Assembly (NCBI GenBank): GCA_027484125.1
Contig: JAIXUI010000148.1
Location: 1 to 64,000 of the forward strand
Direction: 5' to 3'
Source of the DNA: Bacteroidota bacterium
GTDB taxonomy: Bacteria; Bacteroidota; Bacteroidia; UBA7662; JAIXUI01
DNA: 64,000 nt
The translations under genes and the position numbers were made by a program. This document shows positions 16,970 through 23,583 of the stretch, piece after piece. The notes beneath the pieces are model-generated. The model saw only the letters and a list, made by a program, of their open reading frames with translations, did no database searches and was not told the origin of the DNA. Every line of letters starts with the position of its first letter. Position 1 is the stretch's first letter.

Positions 16970-18346
16970 CTACAAATGGGCTTTGATTTCGGAAACTTGG
17001 TTCATATTAATGGTTACCTGGTTTCCAGATGTTAGGTTTTTGAGTTGAAAAACACCTTGTTCTACTTCTGTCTTCCCTAGTAGAACTACATGATGGGTGC
17101 CACGCTTTTCTGCATAGCTCATCGACTTTTTAAACTTAACCACTTCAGGATACATGTCGGCAGAAATACCGACTTGACGTATTTGCTTCAGTAGTTGAAA
17201 AGCTTCGTTTCGTATGCTTTCGTCTATGGGAATTACTAATATTTCAGCGGCTGAAGTTAGTGACTCAGGGAAAAGATTCAATTGACTCATCACGTCGATG
17301 ATTCTTTCAAAACCGAAAGAGATACCGACACCACTCATGTCTTTCAACCCGAAAACGCCTGTTAGGTTAGCATATCTGCCACCTCCACCCAAGCTTCCCA
17401 TCTGCATTTCGTGAGTGACCACTTCGAACACACAGCCGGTGTAGTAGTCTAAACCTCTCGCTAATTTGAGGTTGAATTTAAGGGAAGCAATGTCTTGGCA
17501 GTACAAGAGCAATTCTTCTAATTCAGCAAAACCTTGGGAGATTAAGTCGTTCAATACTCCGTTTTGTCTGAAGAAATCTAGTAAGGTTTCAATTGAAACT
17601 TCTTCTTGCTCCAGTAAGTCAATGACCGCCTCAATACCAGTTTGGTTGGTAAGCCAACTGCTCCATTCTTCGGCTACTTTTTCTTTCCCGATTTTATCCC
17701 ATTTATCTAAAGTGGTTACGAATCGGATAAACTGCTGATTGTCGGTACAGCCTACACTTGCTGCCAATCCCTGAAGCACCATTCGGTGATTCACATAAAT
17801 GGAAAAGTCATTGAATCCAAGCAATTTAAAGCCTTCGTTATAAAGCGCCACTAAATCTGCTTCCATGAGCACCGATTGGCTACCAATGATGTCAGCATCG
17901 CATTGATAAAACTCTCTGTAACGGCCTTTTTGTGGACGGTCAGCGCGCCATACCGGCTGCATCTGATACCTTCTGAAAGGAAAACTTAGCTGACCGTGAT
18001 TCATGGCCACATACCGGGCAAATGGAATGGTAAGGTCGTATCGCAGGGCTTTTTCAGCAATTTTTCCGGTGAATGACTTGGACTGAGTGGCCAGCGCCTG
18101 ATTGAAATCTTCAATAGAAACATGTTCCAAATAATGACCTGAATTCAGGATTTTGAAGATCAGTCGATCTCCTTCTTCTCCATATTTTCCTGTTAACGTA
18201 TCAAGGTTTTCTACCGCCGGAGTTTCAAGCGGTTGAAAACCATACTTTTTGAAAAGTGATTCAAGAATATTGAAAACATACTGACGTCGCGACATATCTG
18301 CCGGACTGTAATCGCGGGTTCCGCGGGCAAGAGCTGGTTTACTCAC
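16970..18346 (-). CDS. hisS: Histidine-tRNA ligase
   Basis: 458 residues, class II aminoacyl-tRNA synthetase. Visible: motif 1 region ARGTRDYSPADM, motif 2 FRRYQMQPVWRADRPQKGRYREFYQCDADIIG, the histidine-binding loop LARGLDYYTGCVFEV, motif 3 GVGISFGFERI, and a C-terminal anticodon-binding domain (ILVIPIDE...ADMYPEVVKFKKSMSYAEKRG). The start codon is GTG at 18346. On the minus strand the sequence CAAATTTG (18351-18358) ends 5 bases before the GTG, a -7-like box at leaderless distance. hutH follows after 17 bases. Confidence 0.95.
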   Translation of the reverse strand: MSKPALARGTRDYSPADMSRRQYVFNILESLFKKYGFQPLETPAVENLDTLTGKYGEEGDRLIFKILNSGHYLEHVSIEDFNQALATQSKSFTGKIAEKALRYDLTIPFARYVAMNHGQLSFPFRRYQMQPVWRADRPQKGRYREFYQCDADIIGSQSVLMEADLVALYNEGFKLLGFNDFSIYVNHRMVLQGLAASVGCTDNQQFIRFVTTLDKWDKIGKEKVAEEWSSWLTNQTGIEAVIDLLEQEEVSIETLLDFFRQNGVLNDLISQGFAELEELLLYCQDIASLKFNLKLARGLDYYTGCVFEVVTHEMQMGSLGGGGRYANLTGVFGLKDMSGVGISFGFERIIDVMSQLNLFPESLTSAAEILVIPIDESIRNEAFQLLKQIRQVGISADMYPEVVKFKKSMSYAEKRGTHHVVLLGKTEVEQGVFQLKNLTSGNQVTINMNQVSEIKAHL

Positions 18347-18398
18347 GGCGCAAATTTGCCAATTTCTATTGGACTATTTTGCGCTGATAAAGCGGAAC

Positions 18399-18866
18399 TT
18401 ACTTCTTGAAATACCTTTTGATGCTATCCGGGACAAAAGCGCTGGGATCTCCTTGATTGCGAATGATGTCGCGCACGATGGTGGACGAAATAGGAGAAAG
18501 TGCTGGTTCGGTCATGAAGAACAAGGTATCAACGCCTTCCATGGCTTTGTTGAATTGCGCAATGTTTTTCTCATACTCGAAATCGGGAGCAGAACGCAAC
18601 CCTCGAATGATGTAGGATGCACCAATTTGTTTACAGAAGTTCACCGTAAGTCCCTGGTATTCCTCAACCCTCACTGATTTCAAATCTGAAAACTCTTCTC
18701 TTATCCATTCCAAGCGTTGTTCAACGGTAAAAAGCGAGGACTTTTGGCTGTTGCTTCCTAGGCCAATAACGATTGAATCGAATAATGGTGCGGCTCTTCT
18801 TACAATATCAACATGACCAATGGTAATCGGATCGAAAGATCCCGGAAACAAGGCAATCTTAGGCAT
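18399..18866 (-). CDS. coaD: Phosphopantetheine adenylyltransferase
   Basis: 155 residues from the ATG at 18866, which puts the family N-terminus (PKIALFPGSFDPITIGH) right at the start; a longer reading begins upstream inside rsmD and adds an unrelated tail. Transfers AMP from ATP to 4'-phosphopantetheine, the fourth step of coenzyme A synthesis. The nucleotidyltransferase motifs GSFDPITIGH and ISSTIVRD are intact, as are YIIRGLRSAPDFEYE and the FFMT segment. The start overlaps the rsmD stop by 8 bases, so both are translated from one mRNA with DUF3822 upstream. Confidence 0.95.
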   Translation of the reverse strand: MPKIALFPGSFDPITIGHVDIVRRAAPLFDSIVIGLGSNSQKSSLFTVEQRLEWIREEFSDLKSVRVEEYQGLTVNFCKQIGASYIIRGLRSAPDFEYEKNIAQFNKAMEGVDTLFFMTEPALSPISSTIVRDIIRNQGDPSAFVPDSIKRYFKK

Positions 18867-19392
18867 TTCGTTCAAAGATGGTAAAAACACTTTGTCCAAA
18901 GCTTCTTTCCTCCATATAGTGAGGCTCTTCTTCGAAAGAATAGGAGCGAGGATGTTCCAGAATAAACCATCCTTCCGGAGCTAACCAATTATTAAGTACA
19001 AGTTGAGGCAACAAACGCAATTGTGCATGTTGATAGGGAGGATCAGCAAAAATGAGGTTGAAAGGTTTTTCAGGCGAACGTTTTAAATAAGAAAAAACGT
19101 CAGCTTGAAAGACCTGAACTGGTAAATCTAACAGGGCTGTGCTCGATTTTATGAAATTACAACAGCCGGCGTGTTGGTCAATTGCTATGGTTTCAGCTCC
19201 TCTTGAAGCAATTTCCAACGCAAAACTTCCGGTACCGCTGAATAAATCTAAGGCTCTGCAGCCTTCAAGCTCCCAGAAATGGTTGATTTTGTTGAATAGA
19301 GCCAACCTTGCTTTGTCTGTGGTTGGGCGAACCGGCAATCCGGCGGGTACTTTTAAAATTCGTCCGCCTGCTTTTCCTCCAATTATTCGCAT
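18859..19392 (-). CDS. rsmD: 16S rRNA (guanine(966)-N(2))-methyltransferase RsmD
   Basis: 177 residues. Methylates G966 of 16S rRNA using S-adenosylmethionine. Visible: the family N-terminus MRIIGG.AGGR.L..P.GLPVRPTTD.ARLALFN, the SAM-binding DLFSGTGSFALEIASRGAE, and the catalytic DPPY near residue 118 in IFADPPYQ, followed by FILEHPRSY. It sits between DUF3822 (10-base overlap) and coaD (8-base overlap), a linkage frequent in Bacteroidota. Confidence 0.93.
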   Translation of the reverse strand: MRIIGGKAGGRILKVPAGLPVRPTTDKARLALFNKINHFWELEGCRALDLFSGTGSFALEIASRGAETIAIDQHAGCCNFIKSSTALLDLPVQVFQADVFSYLKRSPEKPFNLIFADPPYQHAQLRLLPQLVLNNWLAPEGWFILEHPRSYSFEEEPHYMEERSFGQSVFTIFERNA

Positions 19393-20180
19393 GTCAAAAG
19401 CGCCAATGCCTGAAACTGTCCTTCAGAAAAATATTTGATGTGTGCTGGTGAAAACCGAATCTGACCAGCTAAGATTTTCCAATTTATCTGTTGGGGTAAT
19501 GCTGAAAATAAGTTCGAAGTATGAGTGGATCCGCACAGATAAAATTGAATGTCGTTTAAGTTGATAGAGGGAAATGCTTGAATTAACAAGCCGATTTGGT
19601 AATCTAAATCAGCTTGAGAAAATAGGGGTTTCACTTGCATGTTTTGAAGAATTCCGTCATGGAAATGCATGATATGCGCCCGATTATCTTCCACCCATAG
19701 CGAGGTGCCTGCGATCATCTTCTCTGCTAATACTTCATGCAACAAACTGATTTTCGCTTGCGGAAAGGCAATTTTCCAAGCGAGTAAATAGCCTCTGTTT
19801 ATTGGGAAAAGGAATTCGTAAGGAAGAGATGTCGCTTCACTTCTTTGAAGTTCTTCGTCAATGCCCAATTCATCGGTGATGGAAAAATAATCCATTCCTT
19901 CTCCTGCTTTGTACAAATCTTTGGGTACGAGGTTGAGTCGCGAGGCGCTCAGCATGATATGTACGGAAGTATAAGCAAATCCGAAAGCTTCTTCTTCCTG
20001 AATTAACGAATGAACGGCTTCCACTTTCCCGGCACCACTCCAAGGTTTGGCACCCAGAAAGCGAGATTCTCCTTCAGATGTCACTAACCATTGAAGGCTT
20101 TCCGGGCCAACATAGACGAAAAGATGCTGCGCTGAACGGTCTGATTCCTTGAATGAAGCGTCTGCAAGGCGTACTTCCAT
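19383..20180 (-). CDS. DUF3822 family protein
   Basis: 265 residues, cytoplasmic, no signal peptide. The placement and sequence style (VYVGPESLQWLVTS, ending YFSEGQFQALALLTCE) match the Bacteroidota-specific DUF3822 family, whose known structures resemble the actin/RNase H-like fold; the function is not established. It is the first gene of the DUF3822-rsmD-coaD run. A perfect TAnnTTTG box on the minus strand (20185-20192) ends 5 bases before its ATG. The divergent thioesterase gene starts only 38 bases away. Confidence 0.8.
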   Translation of the reverse strand: MEVRLADASFKESDRSAQHLFVYVGPESLQWLVTSEGESRFLGAKPWSGAGKVEAVHSLIQEEEAFGFAYTSVHIMLSASRLNLVPKDLYKAGEGMDYFSITDELGIDEELQRSEATSLPYEFLFPINRGYLLAWKIAFPQAKISLLHEVLAEKMIAGTSLWVEDNRAHIMHFHDGILQNMQVKPLFSQADLDYQIGLLIQAFPSINLNDIQFYLCGSTHTSNLFSALPQQINWKILAGQIRFSPAHIKYFSEGQFQALALLTCE

Positions 20181-20184
20181 TTGG

Positions 20185-20192
20185 CAAAGGTA
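20185..20192 (-). promoter_or_regulatory. -7 box of the DUF3822-rsmD-coaD operon
   Basis: On the minus strand this reads TACCTTTG, a perfect match to TAnnTTTG. The last G is 5 bases upstream of the A of the ATG at 20180, so transcription would start at or beside the start codon. I see no clear TTTG at -33. A weaker box for the divergent thioesterase gene, TACCTTAA (20205-20212), lies in the same 38-base gap, so the two promoters would be back to back. Confidence 0.5.
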
Positions 20193-20218
20193 ATTGAATT
20201 GCCGTACCTTAAGGGCCG

Positions 20219-20635
20219 ATGTCGCACCCTAGAGAAGAAGCCATTCGCGAGATGTTGAAAGGTCAGCATTTCATGCACCATTTGGGTTTTCAAATAACCA
20301 ACATTGAAGATGGTTTAGTAATTGGAGCTATGAACCTGGAACAATTTGCTTTTCAACACTTTGGACGGGTTCACGGTGGAGTTATCATGACCGCTGCCGA
20401 CTTGGTTATGGGATTTGCGGCCTATACCCGTGCTCCTGAAACGGCTAAGGTGGTTACCCTCGATTTGCACCAGAACTTTCTCGCTTCCGGAAAGGGCGAT
20501 CAACTCATGGCCATAGGCAGGGTACTAAAAACCGGAAGCCGCATTATCTATTGTGAAGCTGAAATTTTTACTGTTGAACAAAACCACAAGACACTTATAG
20601 GTAAAGCTGCTTCGAACATGGCCGTAATTCCTTAA
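20219..20635 (+). CDS. PaaI-family hotdog-fold thioesterase
   Basis: 138 residues, single hotdog domain. The core reads RVHGGVIMTAADLVMGFAA, matching the PaaI/YbgC-like HGG...D pattern, with the preceding FQHFGRVHGG loop, then LDLHQNFLASGKGDQL and GRVLKTGSRIIYCEAEIF strands. Such enzymes hydrolyse acyl-CoA thioesters; substrates vary and cannot be assigned here. Divergent from DUF3822 with a 38-base shared promoter region; a CarH-like regulator follows after 64 bases on the same strand. Confidence 0.85.
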   Translation: MSHPREEAIREMLKGQHFMHHLGFQITNIEDGLVIGAMNLEQFAFQHFGRVHGGVIMTAADLVMGFAAYTRAPETAKVVTLDLHQNFLASGKGDQLMAIGRVLKTGSRIIYCEAEIFTVEQNHKTLIGKAASNMAVIP

Positions 20636-20664
20636 TCACAAAAGCGATAAAATTATCTATTACT

Positions 20665-20680
20665 ATAAACATTCATAAAC
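20665..20680 (+). repeat. Direct repeat ATAAAC in the CarH-like regulator promoter
   Basis: ATAAAC occurs at 20665-20670 and again at 20675-20680, one DNA turn apart, and the second copy overlaps a -7-like TAAACTTG (20676-20683) just upstream of the GTG at 20700. Related ATAAAA lies at 20647. CarH-type regulators bind direct repeats near their own promoters, so this is a candidate self-operator, but the repeat is short and AT-rich. Confidence 0.3.
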
Positions 20681-20699
20681 TTGGCTTGTTTAATTCTCT

Positions 20700-21602
20700 G
20701 TGCCTCATTTGTATTCAATCAAAGACATAGAAGCCATTGTCGGGATTAAAGCCCATACCATCAGGGCTTGGGAAAACCGATATAAGCTTACTTCACCAGA
20801 TAGGACCGATACCAACATCAGGTTGTATTCGGAAGAAGATTTGCGTAAGCTGTTGAATATAAGCTTGCTATACAACTATGGCTACCGCATTTCCGAATTA
20901 GCAAGGTTAACTGAATTTGAACTGTGCAAGTTGGTTCAGGACTTTACTTTGAAAAACGATGCGGCAACAGGTAAGATGATAGCGCTTACCACTGCAATGC
21001 TGGATTTGAATGAATCTATGTTCGAAAGACTTCTTTCCACCAGCATACTCCAACTTGGTCTTCAAAAAACAATGGAGGAAGTCATCTTCCCGTTTTTTCA
21101 ACAAATCGGCATCATGTGGCAAACCGGAACCATTAATCCGGCGCATGAACACTTTATCACCAACCTGATCCGACAGAAGCTGATTGTAGCCATCGATGGT
21201 CAACCTTTACAAGAAAGCCCCAATGCTCCCAAGTTTCTATTGTTTTTGCCACAAGATGAATGGCATGAAATAGGGCTGTTGTATGCAAGTTTCGTTATTA
21301 GGTCACGCGGGGCTAAATCAATTTATCTTGGTCAAAACGTGCCATATTCTGATTTACAAGTAGTTACGGAGGTTTATAAGCCTCAAGTTATGTTTACGGT
21401 GCTTACTTCACCGGTTACACCAATTCATGCAGAAAACTATCTGCTACAACTTCATAAAGACTTTCCCAAAGTCACCATTTTAGCCGCTGGCAGACAAGCC
21501 TTAGAGGTGAAACACCTGATGCCTTCGAACATCATTGTGCTTGAAAGTTTGAGCGACATGATTAGTAAAATCAATCAAATTCTTAACCTAGGACTTAATT
21601 AA
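20700..21602 (+). CDS. MerR-family regulator with B12-binding domain (CarH-like photoreceptor)
   Basis: 300 residues, GTG start. Residues 4-70 are a MerR winged helix (YSIKDIEAIVGIKAHTIRAWENRY). Residues of about 95-165 form the helical bundle found in CarH/LitR, with the exact W-x9-EH signature: W140, E150, H151. In Thermus CarH these residues cap the adenosyl side of cobalamin. Residues of about 178-295 are the Rossmann B12-binding domain, with E187-x-H189-xx-G192 (DEWHEIG) supplying the lower axial His. All visible B12 ligands are therefore conserved. Characterised CarH is a tetrameric repressor in the dark that light breaks apart, usually controlling carotenoid genes; none is adjacent here. 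The end overlaps the convergent Crp gene by 8 bases. Light sensing is inferred. Confidence 0.85.
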   Translation: MPHLYSIKDIEAIVGIKAHTIRAWENRYKLTSPDRTDTNIRLYSEEDLRKLLNISLLYNYGYRISELARLTEFELCKLVQDFTLKNDAATGKMIALTTAMLDLNESMFERLLSTSILQLGLQKTMEEVIFPFFQQIGIMWQTGTINPAHEHFITNLIRQKLIVAIDGQPLQESPNAPKFLLFLPQDEWHEIGLLYASFVIRSRGAKSIYLGQNVPYSDLQVVTEVYKPQVMFTVLTSPVTPIHAENYLLQLHKDFPKVTILAAGRQALEVKHLMPSNIIVLESLSDMISKINQILNLGLN

Positions 21603-22275
21603 AAGCTGGCCAGTGTTCGCGTACCAACACTACGGCCTGTCTGATTTGTTTGATTTTTCCTTCTTTTTCAAGGAGTTTAAGAAGCCTTGATATCACCACC
21701 CTGGAACTGTTCAAATCACTCGCAATTTGTTCGTGGGTAAGCGGAATAAGGTCACTTTTAAAGGCTTTACTCTGGCGAATTAGGTAATGAATAAGACGTT
21801 CATCCAAAGATTTAAAGGCGATTTGCTCAAATGATTCTAAAAGCTCTGCAAACCTGGCTCTGAATACGGAAGCAGTGAAGGTTTGCCATTCAGGAAACTT
21901 CGTTGCAATTTCTGATATCAACCGCGCGGGAATAAGCAGTACTTCAGACGTTGCTCCAGCTACTCCAACTATTCGAGTTGCCGCATTGCCATTGATGCAA
22001 AACAAGGACATTGCACAGGCTTGACCTGGTTCTACATGGTACATCCAAGCGGTAGCTTCTTCTTCTTCCAGCTCTCGGCTTAGGATTTTTATTCTACCTG
22101 AAAGCACCAACATCGCAAATTCCGGCTTTTCACCGGGATATAACAACACGTCCTCTTCTGCAAGCTTTTTAACTAAACTATTCTTATTTAAAAATTGAAT
22201 GAGCTCTGGCGAAAATTCAGGGAAAAGCGACCTTAATTGGCTTTCTAATGGGGTGGTGTTAATTGGAGAAGGCAT
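21595..22275 (-). CDS. Crp/Fnr-family transcriptional regulator
   Basis: 226 residues. N-terminal cyclic-nucleotide-binding-like beta roll (about 30-130; LLYPGEKPEFAMLVLSGRIKIL), a linking helix, and a C-terminal Crp-type helix-turn-helix (LTHEQIASDLNSSRVVISRLLKLLEKEGKI). There is no Cys cluster for an Fnr-type iron-sulfur centre and the phosphate-binding cassette of true CRP is not evident, so the ligand is unknown. It overlaps the end of the DUF4159 gene by about 17 bases on the same strand, as the last gene of the six-gene minus-strand run, and overlaps the convergent CarH-like gene by 8 bases. Confidence 0.9.
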   Translation of the reverse strand: MPSPINTTPLESQLRSLFPEFSPELIQFLNKNSLVKKLAEEDVLLYPGEKPEFAMLVLSGRIKILSRELEEEEATAWMYHVEPGQACAMSLFCINGNAATRIVGVAGATSEVLLIPARLISEIATKFPEWQTFTASVFRARFAELLESFEQIAFKSLDERLIHYLIRQSKAFKSDLIPLTHEQIASDLNSSRVVISRLLKLLEKEGKIKQIRQAVVLVREHWPAFN

Positions 22276-22921
22276 ATTGAACCAAATTAGCGCCCATCTG
22301 CAGTGCCTTTAATCGGACATCCTGTGGGTCGTTATGAACTTCAGGGTCTTCCCAACCATCGCTTAAATCACACTCATAAGTGTAAACACTTACCAACCTA
22401 CCTTGCCAGTATAAGCCAAAGGCTTGGGCTGGCTTTCCATCGTGTTCATGAATTTTGGGAAGTCCTTTGGGAAAGCTGAATTTCTGTTTGTAGATGGGAT
22501 GACCTGGGCCAAGTTCTTTCCACTCCAGCTCAGGAAAAACTTTTTTCATCTCCCTGCGGATGAATTTGTCCATGCCATAATTGTCGTCGATATGCAGAAA
22601 ACCTCCGCTAATGAGATATTGTCGCAGGTTTTCTGCTTCTTCCCGACTGAAAACTACGTTTCCATGGCCAGTCATGTGAACAAAAGCGATGGTGAAGAGT
22701 TCTGCTGAACCTACTTCCACCACCACTTCGTTCGGATCAATTTTGGTTTGCAATTGCTGGTTGCAAAAACGAGCTAAGTTTCCTACAGCACTCGGATTCG
22801 CATACCAATCGCCACCGCCTTTGTATTTGAGCTTGCCAATTTTAAGAGAATAGGGCTGTGCTTTCGCTATCCCAAGGGACAACAGAAGTAAAAAACAAAC
22901 TCTTATCAAGCGATTTTGCAT
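22259..22921 (-). CDS. DUF4159 domain secreted protein
   Basis: 220 residues from the ATG at 22921, which starts a good signal peptide (MQNRLIRVCFLLLLSLGIAKAQ); a TTG six codons upstream is less likely. The mature protein matches DUF4159: LKYKGGGDWYANPSAVGNL, FVHMTGHGNVVFSREEAENLRQYLISGGFLHIDDNYGMD, and a C-terminal YTYECDLSDGWEDPEVHNDPQ. The family has a glutamine-amidotransferase/GATase1-like flavodoxin fold and often sits with VWA and MoxR genes, but its function is unknown. Here it lies between a secreted helical-repeat protein and a Crp regulator. Confidence 0.82.
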   Translation of the reverse strand: MQNRLIRVCFLLLLSLGIAKAQPYSLKIGKLKYKGGGDWYANPSAVGNLARFCNQQLQTKIDPNEVVVEVGSAELFTIAFVHMTGHGNVVFSREEAENLRQYLISGGFLHIDDNYGMDKFIRREMKKVFPELEWKELGPGHPIYKQKFSFPKGLPKIHEHDGKPAQAFGLYWQGRLVSVYTYECDLSDGWEDPEVHNDPQDVRLKALQMGANLVQYAFSN

Positions 22922-22943
22922 GCTCAAAAATACCTTCAAAAAC

Positions 22944-23582
22944 CTACTTCATGAGCGATTCGCAGTATTCTTTACCCCAAATTGGGTGGATTTTACTTGC
23001 GGGTTTAAAAGCATTGAACTTGTCGATAGCGGTATTCAGGATTGGCATTGCCTTGTCTTTTCCACCGCCAAACTGTTCAGGAGTGAATAAAACACTCTGA
23101 CCTTGGAGCATCCATGGACGCGGATTAGTTGGATCTGCCTCCTTGGCTTTTGCTAAATTCTCTTGGCTTATTCCTCCATACTTCTGCCAGCGTTCCATAG
23201 GATTTACGCGCATACGCATAAAGGAAGACATCGCTTTCAAGGTTAGTAGCTCTGACTCCTGCGGTTTTCTTTTCAAGCCCTCCTCAATGTTTTTATCCGC
23301 TTCATCTAACCATTCATCCAGCTTTTCTGTACCCTTGGTTCTGGTGGTTGCCATAATTTGGCAATACGCAGCATAATAGGAGGGAAGCCATTCCGTTGGT
23401 TCTGCCATGGCAATTCTGGCAAACTGCCCGGCCTTGCTCATCCATTCTTCAGGGTTTTGAATAGAATCTAAATGGAGCAGATTTTTTTCCATAGCTGCCA
23501 AATACTTGGCATTCTGAGCTTGAGAAGCAGTTGGAAAAAGTGCGCTAACAACGAGTGCTGCGACAATTAAAAGTTGTTTCAT
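22944..23582 (-). CDS. Secreted TPR-like helical-repeat protein, unknown function
   Basis: 212 residues with signal peptide MKQLLIVAALVVSALFPTASQAQ. The rest is alpha-helical with TPR-like spacing (MEKNLLHLDSIQNPEEWMSKAGQFARIAMAEPTEWLPSYY; ADKNIEEGLKRKPQESELLTLKAMSSF; LAKAKEADPTNPRPWMLQGQ). It starts 1 base after the TonB receptor stop and ends 22 bases before the DUF4159 start, so it is co-transcribed with them. It probably acts in the periplasm as a binding or scaffold partner of the receptor; that is inference from position. Confidence 0.75.
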   Translation of the reverse strand: MKQLLIVAALVVSALFPTASQAQNAKYLAAMEKNLLHLDSIQNPEEWMSKAGQFARIAMAEPTEWLPSYYAAYCQIMATTRTKGTEKLDEWLDEADKNIEEGLKRKPQESELLTLKAMSSFMRMRVNPMERWQKYGGISQENLAKAKEADPTNPRPWMLQGQSVLFTPEQFGGGKDKAMPILNTAIDKFNAFKPASKIHPIWGKEYCESLMK

Positions 23583-23583
23583 G

